This document shows, in pieces, positions 28,241 to 39,565 of a stretch of DNA of 64,000 bases. Every line of letters starts with the position of its first letter. The first letter of the stretch is position 1. Origin of the DNA: Aradus depressus. Its lineage: Eukaryota > Arthropoda > Insecta > Hemiptera > Aradidae. The notes below the pieces were generated by a model. It saw only the letters and a program-made list of their open reading frames with translations, was not told where the DNA came from and did no database searches. The stretch is from assembly GCA_963662175.1 (NCBI GenBank), contig OY759225.1, positions 12,331,601 through 12,395,600 on the forward strand. Reading direction: 5' to 3'. Made by a program: the position numbers and the translations under genes.

Positions 28241-30905
28241 TTTTTTTTTTTTTTTTTTTTTGTATTTATTTATTTAAAGCCACAACTATGCAAAAAAAAT
28301 GCACAACCAGCGGCTGGGCTGACAGGTAGGTACTATACAAAAATAATAAAAATAAAATAAAATAATAAAAATAAATATGACATGAGAGGCTTGAGAGAGG
28401 AAAAACACCCAGCGGTGAACCCTCATGACATCACTTCATACCAGGAGATCTCTATGCCAAACTCTCTTTAATCTTCTTGGGGGATTGTGGGGTAAAGTAC
28501 TTAGGATTTTGCGAACTTCCGGATTGGTATGTAAGTAAATTTTGGTGTAGAAACGTTGGTATAAATGTTTAATGCTAGTGTCTATGGGTGTGATGTTCAA
28601 GTCGCGGTGTAAAGTCTTGTTGCTAACGTATGGTGGGCATTGCGTAATCAGTCGGAGAGTCTTGGATTGAAATATCTGTATTCTTTTGATGTTTGAAGTC
28701 TTGGCTGTACCATATATTTGTAAGCCATAGGTCCAGAGAGGTCGGAGAAGATAAGTATAACAATTTAATTTTTGTCGAGTAGATAATTTAGAACGCCTAT
28801 TCAAAATACTGTACAATAGTCTAAGTCGCCGGTCTAGTGTGAGTCGTGTCGTCCGAGTGTGAGGGTTCCAAGTCAGCCTTCTATCGAGGGTTAATCCTAA
28901 ATATTTTACGGAAGAGGTATGGGGTAATGGCTGGTTTTCAAGGAATACTGGGGGACAGTCACCACGGCGGAGAGCGAATGTTATGTGTTGACATTTTGTG
29001 GTGTTAAATTTAATTTTCCAAGATTTACTCCAAACTTCAATTTTGTTGAGGTGTTGCTGTAGTATGAGTGAAGTGGTGTGAGGATCTGTGTGAGAGGCTA
29101 AAATGGCGGTGTCATCTGCGTATGTGGCTGTTAATGTGAGAGGGTCGGTGGGTAAGTCGAAGGTGTACATGGAGTATAATAGGGGGGCTAATATTGAGCC
29201 CTGAGGCACGCCGGCCAGTATGGGGTGGCAGGAGGAAATAGCTGAGCCCTGACGGACGGCGAAATACCTATCCGTTAAGTATGACTGGAGAATAAGATAA
29301 TATGTATGGGGTAGGAGGGGTTTAAGTTTATATAGAAGTCCCGCGTGCCAGACCCGATCAAAAGCCTGAGATATATCCAGGAATGCCCCGGCTGCATAGA
29401 GTTTTCGCTCTAATGCAGACGCTGTGTAGTCGACAACTCTGTGCAGTTGGTGGGTGGTGGAGTGAAAAGAACGAAACCCAAACTGGTGATCGGGAAGATG
29501 AAGTGAAAGGATAGAAATGAGGCGTTTATAGAAAAGTTTTTCAAAGATCTTGGAAAGAAAAGAGAGAAGACTGATAGGTCGAAAGGAAGAAGGGTCATGC
29601 TCAGGTTTGTTTGGTTTTGGGATCATGGTGATAACAGAGTACTTCCACTGAATGGGAAAGTATGTTGTACGAAGTATGGAGTTGTACAGAGTTGTCAGAA
29701 ATACAACAGCTTTCCGAGGCAGCCGCTGGAGAATCTCCGCTGTTATCAGGTCATAGCCCGGGGACTTCCTTCTGGGGAGATTTTTAATTTCGTACTGAAC
29801 TTCGGAGGGTGTGAAGGCTTTTGGTGGGAGGGAGATAGGAAGGGGTGTGTCTAAGAAATGGTGAATACGTGATTCATGAGGGATGTCTGAAAGATCGTGA
29901 TGAGGTCTGAAAGTAGATGAGAGATGAGCAGCAAACAAATCGGCTTTCTCGTCGTCCGTCACGGCCCAGGATCCGTCGTTCTGTCGCATTGGCATCGACT
30001 GAGATTGGTGTCGGAGAAGTCTACGGGTTCTCCTCCATAGGCTGCCATCCTCCGCATTCAGATTGGAAAGGGAGGAGTCGTAGTATTCCCTGTTAATCAG
30101 TCTGATTTGCGTCTTCAGGTCATTGCTTAGTCTGTTGTATGTCCGTCTGTCTGAAGGTAATCTCGAGGTCTGCCATCTTTTTCTCGCTCTCCTCTTTTCT
30201 CCGATCAGCTCACGGATGTATGCAGGGTAGGAGGGGAGAGTCGGATGAGGACCAGTGTTTGTTGGTAGGACTGCTTGCCAGGCAGCCTGCTGTATGGATA
30301 CGGTAAGAAATTCCACAGCCTCCTCTATTTCCTCTCCCGTCTTCAGTGAATATGGCACGGACAATGTTGTCTCCAATTGCTGTTGGAAAAGGTTCCAGTC
30401 CATAACTCCTGGCGTTAGACTTGGCCTCGTTGATTCGATCTCAATCTCCGCCCAAAGAGTGAGAAGTACTGGTGAGTGATCCGAGGAGAGATGAGAGCAA
30501 GATTTAACATCGTATGGCACACCTCGCAGCCCCTTCTGTATGAAGAAGTCTAGTAAGTCCGGCAATTTGCGTCTTGAGGTTGGCCAGTAAGTCGGTGAGT
30601 TTGTCGAAATAGTGTCTAATGAGAGCTGATTAACAGAGGAATACAGACCTCTGCCCCTAGGGGTGCAAAGGCGCGAACCCCATCGCTGGTGTTTGGCGTT
30701 GAAATCGCCCCCAGCGAGGAAACATGCGCCCAGATCCCTAAAGAACCGGACGAATGTTTCCGGCCTTATGGCGTGCCTCGGGGGACAATATACGGCCACG
30801 AGTGAGATTTTCCTGTGTCTGGTGTGTAAGGATATAGCTGCCGCTTGTATGTGTGGTGTGGTATGTGATGGTAGTGCATAGTGTTTTCCTTCCCTCCTCA
30901 AATCT
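28241..30905 (-). mobile_element. Jockey-type LINE, 5'-truncated
   Basis: The poly-T at 28241-28261 is the inverted poly-A tail. A 3' UTR and the long ORF2 below follow. The 5' end is truncated inside the endonuclease domain at about 30900. ORF1 and the 5' UTR are absent. Confidence 0.88.
28436..30905 (-). CDS. Jockey ORF2: endonuclease (partial) and reverse transcriptase
   Basis: The open frame runs from 30976 (846 codons), but the first about 23 codons are flanking DNA. APE-type endonuclease signatures are GGDFNAKHQRWGS (about residues 90-102) and SDHSPVLL (165-172). Reverse transcriptase signatures are FRPISLLSFLSKIFEKL (about 465-481), AFLDISQAFDRVW, GVPQGSILAPLLY and TYADDTAIL (catalytic YADD at about 619-622). 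The C-terminus has the QIFQSKTLRLITQCPP type tail of Jockey elements. There are no internal stops, so the insertion is fairly young, but the N-terminal endonuclease residues and ORF1 are gone, making it dead on arrival. Confidence 0.9.
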
Positions 30906-31383
30906 GGGGCATTTGAGGAGGACTGTTCAATGTTTAGTTTTTTAATTAAATTATGTAAATAAAAAAAATAACCCAAATATTTGTCCTTTAAAATTCTATT
31001 CTATTCATCTTCCCTGTTGGCCCAGTAATAACCTTTGGATTAGAATTAATATTATTTAAAATTATTAAAAAACTGGCATCTCTTTATAAATCCAAGTGTA
31101 AAGTTTGTTAAATGGAATTTTTTTGTTGTATACGTGTACTTTCTTCAAAATTGCTCGTCTTAAATTATTGATAATATTTTTTTTATAGCCCTTTTCGAAA
31201 AACTACTGTAGAATTCAAAATTTAAATAAAGAAAAGAGATCAAATTTCTACAGGAAATTTGGTAAATAAAATTATTATCACACAATATAAAATGTCGTCT
31301 ATGAAATCATTGTATCCAATTTCACCTTCCATGTACTCTCTCTGACCTGAATGTCAACTGTAGTCTCTTTTCACATAACTCCA
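30906..31383. other. Intron sequence, nothing recognised
   Basis: AT-rich with no supported feature. Confidence 0.5.
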
Positions 31384-31654
31384 AATCTTCCCCTAGGGGG
31401 AGTTCCTTCTAGTGTGCCTCTGGTGAAGAGAGGACTGGAATTGAAACATTTGATGGAGGTAGTAGGGTTCTTTGGATTAGGAAGAGGAAGAAACCTAGGA
31501 GGTAGCTTCGGCGGTAGGAGGGTTTGAGCCATTTCAACATAGAGTACCAGGGCGAAATATGAGCGTCTCTGGGGACATCGAAAACAAATCTGACATGAGT
31601 GTTCAGGATTCGCTGGATGTCGAAAAATATAAAATTCCGTTGAAAACTCTGCAT
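31384..31654 (-). pseudogene. LINE reverse transcriptase C-terminal fragment
   Basis: A minus-strand frame with RFVFDVPRDAHISPWYSMLK followed by WLKPSYRRSYLLG resembles the post-RT tail of Jockey/CR1-like LINE proteins (pattern FxxxRxxHxSPxxxxLxWLxxxxRRxYxxG). Only this segment survives. The upstream flank is the unclassified repeat. Confidence 0.55.
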
Positions 31655-32130
31655 CGAATTTTTGACCGATTCTTCCCCTATACTTCTTATAGTTGAAGAA
31701 ATAAAATATGTCTAATTTTCTCTGATTTTTCTTCTTTCATAAAGAAAAAAGGATTCTTCTGCTATAGTAAGCTTGAGACATCTCTTGTTTAAGGGCATTT
31801 GTTAAATAGGATTAGAGGGATTGGGAAGTTGGGTCTGGTTGAGTGGTCAAGGAGACTTATGTGGTATAGAAACTGACAATGTTAATTATGTGAAGGAACA
31901 TGTGCTCTGTCAGGACCTACAATGTATACAGCTATTGAGTCTACCCTAGTGTCTGCAGGCTCAGCTTCACCCACCAATAATGGGATTATCAACATAGTCA
32001 GTCACTCGGACGAGGGATTTTCGCTTATTCAGGCCCCCCTGATTTAGCAACTTGCCCTGAGCAGGCTGCTTGTTTAAACAGTTTCACTTCTCCAGCTATA
32101 TGAGGTATAGGGTAAGTTAATTATTTTGAA
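31655..32130. other. Intron sequence, nothing recognised
   Basis: No gene or clear repeat boundary seen. Confidence 0.4.
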
Positions 32131-32450
32131 ATTTGATGTCTTTTAACCGAAATATTCTGTTTTTCGACCCTTTGATACCTGAATTATCTCTTCGCTCTCT
32201 CTCCAATATTCAATAGATGATATAGTGGCTCCAAAATCCGCATACTAAATTTTGTATCGATAAATTCAATACATCGGCAGTTATTGTGTTGAGCCCCTCC
32301 CCTGAATCCCCCCCCCCCCCCCCCCCATTCCCTTCGGCCGATTTTGATGGCATTTAACATGTATTGTCAGCATGGGGTTTTGACTTTAAATATGAAATTT
32401 CAAGTAAATACATTCATTACAATGGCAGTTATTAGAGTTTTAAGTTATTA
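32131..32450. repeat. Copy of the unclassified intron repeat
   Basis: ACTAAATTTTGTATCGATAA and TACATCGGCAGTTATTG blocks, with a C-run at 32310-32327. Confidence 0.65.
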
Positions 32451-32465
32451 GCATTAATGACATTA

Positions 32466-32740
32466 GGGCGCCGGTAGCTCAGTAGTATGCGTACTTGACT
32501 GCTGAGCTCAATAACGTGGGTTCGTAACCCGACCGAGGCCCTTAGTTTATTTTATCTGGGAGGTAAAATAAACTTAAGCACGCCCTCCTTCGGATGGGAC
32601 GTTAAGCGATGGTCCCGAGCCTGTACGATGTCAGGTCGCTCATGTCCACCAGAGTGACGAAAGAGCGCTCTGGTAGTAGGCGATATGACCTCGTATTTAA
32701 AGCCCGGGCATGGGTCATAAAACCTAACCTAACCTATAAC
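32466..32740 (+). repeat. SINE-A copy with complete head
   Basis: Head GGGCGCCGGTAGCTCAGTAG (A box), B box GGGTTCGTAACCC, then the CGGATGGGACGTTAAGCGAT and GGTAGTAGGCGATATGACCT blocks and a GGCATGGGTCATAAAACC tail. A small part of the body is deleted after TGTACGATGTCAGG. Confidence 0.85.
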
Positions 32741-34630
32741 GACATTAGTCTTATAGTGTTAGAAATCTCGCTGCAGGATGTTAAAAGCGACCGAGCAAGA
32801 TACACCTACAGTGTTTACATCATCAACTGATTTACAAAATAGAAAACGGAAACCTTGACAGCCATGCCAACAACAAAAGCAAACAAAAAATACAAAATAT
32901 TCTTGGCATATGACGGTAATATGACTTGATAAAAATTATAGTCTTACAAGAAAGACTGACTCTGACCTCAGTTTCTAAGCTTTTCTTTATTATATATTTT
33001 TTAAAGAGAAAGTCAGCAACTGGCTCTTCTCACATCAATTGTACATTTTTATTTCTTATGTTCACTTCTACCCATTGTATATTTTGTACAAATTGTATAA
33101 TAAAAACATTAAAGCGTAGTCAAGGTCCACGCCGTAGATTTTCCGTGATAACGTCGGGATAAAATCATTTTTCATTTTCTTTTCGATGCTGCCGTAGCTC
33201 TTGCATTTGCTCGGCACTAGACTTTTTGATGCGAGCTTTCCTCTAATTTGCGTTTCCTATAATTCCGCGCATATTTACGATTCATATGAGACATCTTTAA
33301 TTTTTTTGCAATTTTCAATTTAATACCGATTTTTACATATATTTGGGCGAATATTTTTATTGTTTCACTTTGAGTCCTAGTAGTGCTCCTCAAGCTCTTT
33401 ACAATGACACCCGAATCAATTTCCTATCTAAACGAGTTTATCACGCTACACTAATTTCTAATTTTACACAACGCTAATTCGCAACAATCATCCGCCGGCG
33501 CCCATACTAGAGATAACATCACAAGCAAAACAAACACTGCACAACAAACACGTACAGACATGCTCTATCCATTGTGACCTTAAACGTTGTTATCGCATTA
33601 TTAGTCTCATAGTTATTATCGATTGAAATCTGACGGTATTTTGTAACACAAGAAAGTTTGACCGGCTATCACTGCTTAACGAGCGAATAGACGTTTTCAC
33701 GTCAAAATATGTTACAATTTTATATAAATAATTGTTTGTATGTTATGTTAAATCTGTTGTTATTATATAAGATTGGATGATTAATGAACTCCATCTGGTA
33801 GCGTCCATTCCCATTAGTCATCTGTGTTTGGCACCATTCGATTCGTAGCCCATCAGACCGATGGATCCAATGGTTCGTATTCAACCCGACTTCTCTCTTC
33901 CTGTTCATCATCCAACTGACAATTTTACTTTCCCGGCTATACATAGTTATATAAGCAATCAATAATTTGATTTAAAGGTTTTTTTTATAGAAATTTCATG
34001 TTTTCCGACTGAATTAAAAATAAAATTTTCATGAATCTAGTCATCATGTCTTATACATGATGATATATAAGTAGTAGTAGCAGTACTAAGTAGTAGTAGC
34101 AGTACTAAGTATCCTCAGCAAATCGGTCCAACACTTTTTCAGCTGAAATTTTATTTTTTATAATTTCATTCTCGGTCAGCTGATAGCACTAAATGTACTC
34201 CAAAAAACAATTATTTTCACTTTTTACGGCTTTCATTGAATACATTCTAAAATATGCAGTTAGTCTTAGGTAAACATTGCACCGCCTTGCGGAGTTTTTG
34301 AGAGAGATTTTAAAATTGCCGCTCGTTTTGTTGTGACACGCACGACGATGCGTTCGGTAAACTTTCATACTTCGCCGATTGGCAGCGTTGGAGTCCGAAC
34401 TTTAAGAAAGCGTAATTTGAATCCGAATAACGTTTGACTGGGAACTGAAGCTTTCTATATCCTTGTGTTGACTGTAATGTTTGTCTATGGTGGAGTTGTC
34501 GTTATACATTATAATTCTTTTTAATTAGGTACATTAGATCCCACTTTCCTGGGGGGCCGTGTCCATTCCTCCTCCCCCCCCCCCCCCTCCCCTCCCTCCC
34601 CTAGCTACGCCAACGATTCTCCTGATCTAT
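32741..34630. other. Intron sequence, nothing recognised
   Basis: No convincing gene. A short tandem AGTAGTAGTAGCAGTACTA duplication lies at about 34070-34110, and a pyrimidine/C-rich run at 34565-34600 next to CTAGCTACGCC. Confidence 0.45.
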
Positions 34631-34634
34631 TATT

Positions 34635-34860
34635 AATATTTTTGTTCATATTTTTTTTTTCTCTTCTGATCCTCCTCTTCCACCAGTCGCCAGTTCACCA
34701 CATGGTGTTCCATGGCATTCTTCATCAGGTCTGTCCATCTCAGCCATAGTCTTCCTCGTGATCTGCCTTCTTGGACCAGAGCCTTCTCGTTGCGTCCTAT
34801 ATCTGGAGTCCGCTTCTCCCCACATGCCTAGCCTACCGCAGATTTCCTGAAAGGGTGTCC
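34635..34860 (-). pseudogene. LINE ORF2 C-terminal fragment (RTE-like)
   Basis: The minus-strand frame containing SRGRLWLRWTDLMKNAMEHH followed by VVNWRLVEEEDQK resembles the basic C-terminal tail (GRP.xRW.D.V..D.....W...A.DR) shared by several LINE clades. It is short and decayed. Confidence 0.5.
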
Positions 34861-34862
34861 TT

Positions 34863-35217
34863 TTTAGATGGCCCGGCTGAATTTCTCTTGAACCGATAAC
34901 GTTATAAAAATAAAAAATACGTATTTAATATTTTTCAGTCTAGTTTAAAATTTCGACCTGTTTTTGAATAAAAAACCTTTTAAACTTTGTAATTTTTTGA
35001 CCAATTTAAAATCGGGTTAGGGAGCCATGGTGGCCGTGCGGGCTAGAGCGTAGGGCTTTGGTCGCATGGTCTTTACCATGGTTTGCGGGTTCGAATCCCG
35101 TCCGGGAGTGAGTTTTATTTCGTAGATAGAACTCCCTCCCGGGACCATGGATGTCGTAAATAACCAGGTAACAAACACCATTATAAGAGTCATGGCTAAT
35201 ATGCATCGTACATAAGG

Positions 35218-35252
<35 letters not shown>

Positions 35253-35486
35253 GGGTTGCACCATTGATTTCAGCGTAAACAATCCTTTAAAATGATGTAC
35301 AGGAAGATATAGAGTCCTTTTTGAAATTTTGAAAGTTGTACTGGTCCTGGGGTACCCCATATAATTTTTTTTTTTTTTCAAAAACAGGTCGAAATTTTAA
35401 ACTAGACTGAAAAATATTAAATACGTATTTTTTATTTTTTTATAACGTTATCGGTTCAACAGAAATGCAGCCTGGCCATCTAAAGG
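34863..35486. mobile_element. Long-inverted-repeat element split by a SINE
   Basis: The left arm (from about TTAGATGGCCCGGCTGAATT) and right arm (ending at about 35486) are inverted copies of at least 100 bp, sharing the GAACCGATAACGTTATAAAA and TTTCGACCTGTTTTTGA blocks. The interior is non-coding. A SINE-B copy is inserted at 35019-35250. Confidence 0.8.
35019..35250 (+). mobile_element. SINE-B insertion with target duplication
   Basis: tRNA-like A box (GTGGCCGTGCGGGCTAGAGC) and B box (GGTTCGAATCCC), then a GTCCGGGAGTGAGTTTTATT body and a poly-A tail (about 32 nt to 35250). The duplication TCGGGTT lies at 35012-35018 and 35251-35257. Confidence 0.88.
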
Positions 35487-36030
35487 TATAGTCAGAAATG
35501 CTATTCTTATCCGAAGTGAACATTTTTTTCTGCTCAATAAGGAGAAAAGAATATATAAAAAAATAGTTCTGGAAATGAGACTTTTCCTTTTTGGGGAAAG
35601 TTTCTTGGTTTCTTCATCTAAAAGTTTTCGAACTCATCTAAACAAATATAAAGCATAAACCAGCATTTTGTGCTACTGTGTTAAAATATTGCGTGAAAAA
35701 ATATATATATTTAGTCCTCATTCAAGCTGAAAGCCGGTCTGAACTTTACCACTCAGGACATAATTACTTTATAAATTGTGCAAAAGTTTTAATTTGACAA
35801 GGTAGGGTGCTAAAAGGGTTGGATACTTAGAGAGGGGGGACTAGTGTCGATACAGCTTGGGAGGTTTGTATCATTTAGCTTCTTATTTCGGGGTGTCGAT
35901 GGTACAGTGTGCTTTCCTACAGTGCTGAAGATCGTTGGTATAAAACTAGCTGGGGATCTTAGGGTTTTTATTGAGAGGTAAGAAAACCATCGTTCTTCGG
36001 AGAGGACGATCAGTTCCTGCCAGTCAGGAA
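35487..36030. other. Intron sequence, nothing recognised
   Basis: No supported feature. Confidence 0.4.
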
Positions 36031-36038
36031 CCCTAAAT

Positions 36039-36537
36039 TAGGGATGGGTATCGATTAACTGATTAATCGAAATAATCTATGTTTAGGTAAAATAATCGGT
36101 GGTTTTTAATTGATGTCATCTGGGTTTGATTAATCGGATAATCGATGATTTAACGATTATTAAATTTTTAATTAAAATTACAACTCATCCGAAAAACAGG
36201 AGAAAAAAAAAATTAATTAATTATAATTCATCCGAAGTGCAACTCGTCTAAAAAAGTGGGAGGAGACTATCGTATCGACTATCGATACAACATAGTGCCT
36301 CTGTGGTGAACTGGTGATAAGTAAAAAGTAACCTTCTAATAGTTCTACTTCTAATTCTAATTTCTAATCATTTGTGTTTTGTCATTTGTGAGTTGTGATT
36401 GACTGATTGTATTAACTTTTGTTTGTGCGTTCGATTAATCGATTATTTAACGGCAATCAATAAGTATATCGATTAATTAGTAGGAAATAATAATCCATGT
36501 CATTAATCGATGTTTTGTTGGTCGATACCCATCCCTA
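36039..36537. mobile_element. Non-autonomous hAT-like MITE (499 bp)
   Basis: Termini TAGGGATGGGTATCGA and TCGATACCCATCCCTA are inverted repeats. They are flanked by the 8-bp duplication CCCTAAAT at 36031-36038 and 36538-36545. The interior is rich in ATTAATCGAT motifs and has no coding capacity. Confidence 0.88.
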
Positions 36538-36545
36538 CCCTAAAT

Positions 36546-36970
36546 AAACCTGTGGAGTTTCAAGAGGAGGAAAGAAAAAATTGAATGCTTAGCTCCCTAG
36601 GTGTCTGATATATAAGGGGTGTTCATTTTATCTAATTTTTAAACAAATGAACATTTTTAACATTTTTTATGAATTAAAAAAAAAACTTTTTTACTGTCAA
36701 CCTATTTTTTTTTTTTGCATATTTAGATTCCTGGGGAAAAATTAAGGGAGGTTAAATGAGACATTTTTTTGTTAGACCAATATTAATGAATTTTATTGCA
36801 GTAAATGTTCGAACTGATGTCGTGCAACTTCAATACATTTATCGACGTTGTTCTGGAAAATTGCTCAAGGTAATTCCCTATTAAGAAAATATTGATATTT
36901 CTGACCATTTAAATTTCCATACATAAAAAAGGGACCAATAACACATATTTTTGAAATTAAAATTATCCCT
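36546..36970. other. Intron sequence, nothing recognised
   Basis: AT-rich, no gene seen. Confidence 0.4.
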
Positions 36971-37590
36971 TAGTTTTAAAGTAGTAGCCGGTGTCCCTCA
37001 AGGTTCTTTGTTAGGCCCAACATTATTTAATTTATACATAATCGACGTTTCACGGACAACAAACATGGACATATATCTTTAAGCAGACGATACAGCTATC
37101 GTTTCACACTCTTGCAGGACAGACACAATGAATCTTAGACTAACGGACGCTTATAGACGAATCAAAGCGATCTTGTTTACAAAAAGACCGCATTCCCGCA
37201 GAAAGTAGAAAATTTGGACTGGACCGATACAGTAAAATACCTTGGTGTTCTTCTAAACAGACGACTGACCTTCAGGCAACATATCAGACAGAAAGCAAAT
37301 ACTGTGAGCGGACTTGTGTTCTCCTTATTCTCGTTACTCCACAGAAAGGCAGCCCTTAATCTAACAAATAGACTCCTCATATACAAGCTTCTGTTGCGGC
37401 CAGTGATGACGTATGCATGTCCAGTATGGACTTGTCTTGCAAGCAATACCAACTTGAGAACTCTTCAAGTGGCCCAAAACAAATGCCATAGATTGGTTGG
37501 TAGCTACTCGAGGGACACCTCCATCCTCCAAATCCATGAAGACCTATAAATGTTGAGCTCCTACTGGACTACATAATAAATTTCAGTGAA
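36971..37590 (+). pseudogene. Jockey-like reverse transcriptase fragment, decayed
   Basis: VAGVPQGSLLGPTLFNLYII is followed by the catalytic ADD region, where the preceding codon has become a stop. An open stretch (37214-37549) then carries TVKYLGVLLNRRLTFRQHIR, LLLRPVMTYACPVW and LQVAQNKCHRLVGSY. This is the palm-to-thumb part of a Jockey-type RT, different in sequence from the 28 kb copy. Confidence 0.8.
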
Positions 37591-37910
37591 AACACAAAAA
37601 TATCCGTTCACGATTTTAAATTATAATCTTTGTTTTTGAATGTTTATTAATTTATTTTCTATTCATTTCAGTTACTTTGTATTTGTTTTTCTTTAAGAGT
37701 TTTTAAAAATTTACTCTTAAGCAGTAGCATTGTTTTAAATTTAACTGATTATTTTTTTATTTGTATTTAGAGTATAAAGGTAATGGTTAAGGAACCTTAT
37801 TGTATAATTGTACCTCTGTAAATGCGACTCTTCTTCTTTATATTTTTCAATTAATCTTCAATTGTGTTAATGAGATTTATCAACAATTTTTTATGATTGT
37901 TGAATCAACA

Positions 37911-38579
37911 GGGTGGTCCTTAAAGTGAAAAAGTTGAAATTTTAAAACGTGCTCCCCCTAGGTCAAAAGTAGTTCCCAAAAAAAAATTTTTGGCGCCGAA
38001 AAAACGAGAAAACATATTAAATAACCCGTCCCCCATCGAGGTAGAATTTTAAATGGGATTTAACATGGGTTTCAAAGTTTTCTTCAGTCGATCTATTACT
38101 GAGCTGTTGATTTCCATCGCATTAAGGTAGAAAATGGTACTCAGGGGTTTTCGGGGTCGCTGAAGCAGAATATGATTAAAAACTCATTTTAATACATGCC
38201 AGTTGTCAAAAAACCTGTCATTATCATTTACTCAAAAAACCGTGATTATGAAAAAAGTAAATGATAATGACAGGTTTTTTGACAACTGGCATGTATTAAA
38301 ATGAGTTTTTAATCATATTCTGCTTCAGCGACCCCGAAAACCCCTGAGTACCATTTTCTACCTTCATGCGATGGAAATCAACGGCTCAGTAATCGATCGA
38401 CTGAAGAAAACTTTGAAACCCATGTTAAATCCCATTTAAAATTCAACCTCGATGGGGGACGGGTTATTCAATATGTTTTCTTGTTTTTTCGGCGCCAAAA
38501 TTGTTTTTTTGGGAACTTCTTTCGACCTAGGGGGAGCACGTTTTAAAATTTCAACTTTTTCAATTTAAGGACCACCCTA
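37911..38579. mobile_element. Near-perfect long palindrome (foldback-type element)
   Basis: Two arms of about 320 bp are inverted copies beginning GGGTGGTCCTTAAAGTGAAA and ending in its complement, around a loop of about 25 nt at 38233-38258. A few mismatches are seen (for example AAGG versus CATG before TAGAAAATGG). No coding capacity. The flanks share CAACA/TGTTG sequence, so the exact ends are uncertain. Confidence 0.85.
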
Positions 38580-39310
38580 TTGTTGATACACTAAATAGGA
38601 GGGGATATGTAAAATGGTTAGGAAACTGTGACAGAGATCAAGTGTCACCCAGTCTCTCTGTGTGTTCCTTTCATTATCCATTCACGGATCCCGGGTCCCC
38701 TTTGTTCTGTAGACTGTAGTCCCCCAAAGACAGGTTGTCCTACAAGCAACAAAAAGTGCTCTCTCTCCCCTTTCAACACTCTCAGAAATAGTTTATTTAA
38801 ACTTATGTTCAGTTTAACCAACTCTACATAACAGATCTGTTCTGAGTGAAGAGGTATAGTTACGAACTCAATCTTGAATTCCGGGGAAAACTCAACTTCA
38901 AATTTCTGACCGATTACATAACTTCCCCTATAGAGGGGGGAATTATTATTTAATCAGAGTTAAGTTATCACTTGAGGCATCTTCGTTTCAAGTGTCTAGT
39001 TTTTAGCTACAATAGTTCCTGACTTAGAGCTCTCACAATGTTAATCGACATTGAAAAATGGTCAAAATGTATTCAGGGATCATCATAATGACGGAAATAA
39101 TCAATTAACTTTTCGTTTTGCGTCTTAACTCCCCTTAACCGGCCTTTTATTCTACCGATTTTGCTGAAAAATGCCAGATATATTCCTTATGGGGTTTTGA
39201 CCATTATATTTCATGTTGATACATTGATGACAGTTATTGGAGTTTTTGAGTTTAGCTCTCTTTTTCATTCCCTTTTCAATTCCACAAAATTAATTGTACT
39301 TACTTTACTT
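38580..39310. other. Intron sequence, nothing recognised
   Basis: Short copies of the unclassified repeat are likely (AAATTTCTGACCGATTACAT near 38900); otherwise nothing. Confidence 0.4.
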
Positions 39311-39319
39311 TTCCTGGCG

Positions 39320-39565
39320 CTACGGTCTTTGCAGAACCTGGATCTCCGCAGCGATCTTCCGCCATTCTGCTCTATCCTCGGCCTCCCGTCTCCATCTTCT
39401 CACACCCATCCTTCTGAGGTCGTCCTCCAGGTCCTCCGGCCAACGTAACCTTTTCTTCTCTGTCCTCCCGTGTTTCCTCCTTGGCAATCTGTTTGGCTCC
39501 ACCCTCTGTAAATGCGCCAGCCATAGCAGCCGCCCCTGCTTCACAAAGGGCACCAGGTCCTTCAA
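39320..39565 (-). pseudogene. LINE ORF2 C-terminal fragment next to the tandem array
   Basis: The minus-strand frame encodes GRLLWLAHLQRVEPNRLPRR, then KRLRWPEDLEDDLRRMGVRR and W-rich basic sequence, the typical end of RTE/R1-like LINE proteins (RLxWxGHxxRM...). The frame start merges into the 68-bp array, so the LINE 5' part is lost or replaced by the array. Confidence 0.7.

Noticed and set aside
29597..30881. Plus-strand ORFs across the Jockey element
   Set aside because: Shadows of the minus-strand reverse transcriptase frame.
32466..32545. Functional tRNA gene
   Set aside because: A and B boxes are present, but the segment does not close into a cloverleaf acceptor stem and is followed by a repeated SINE body.
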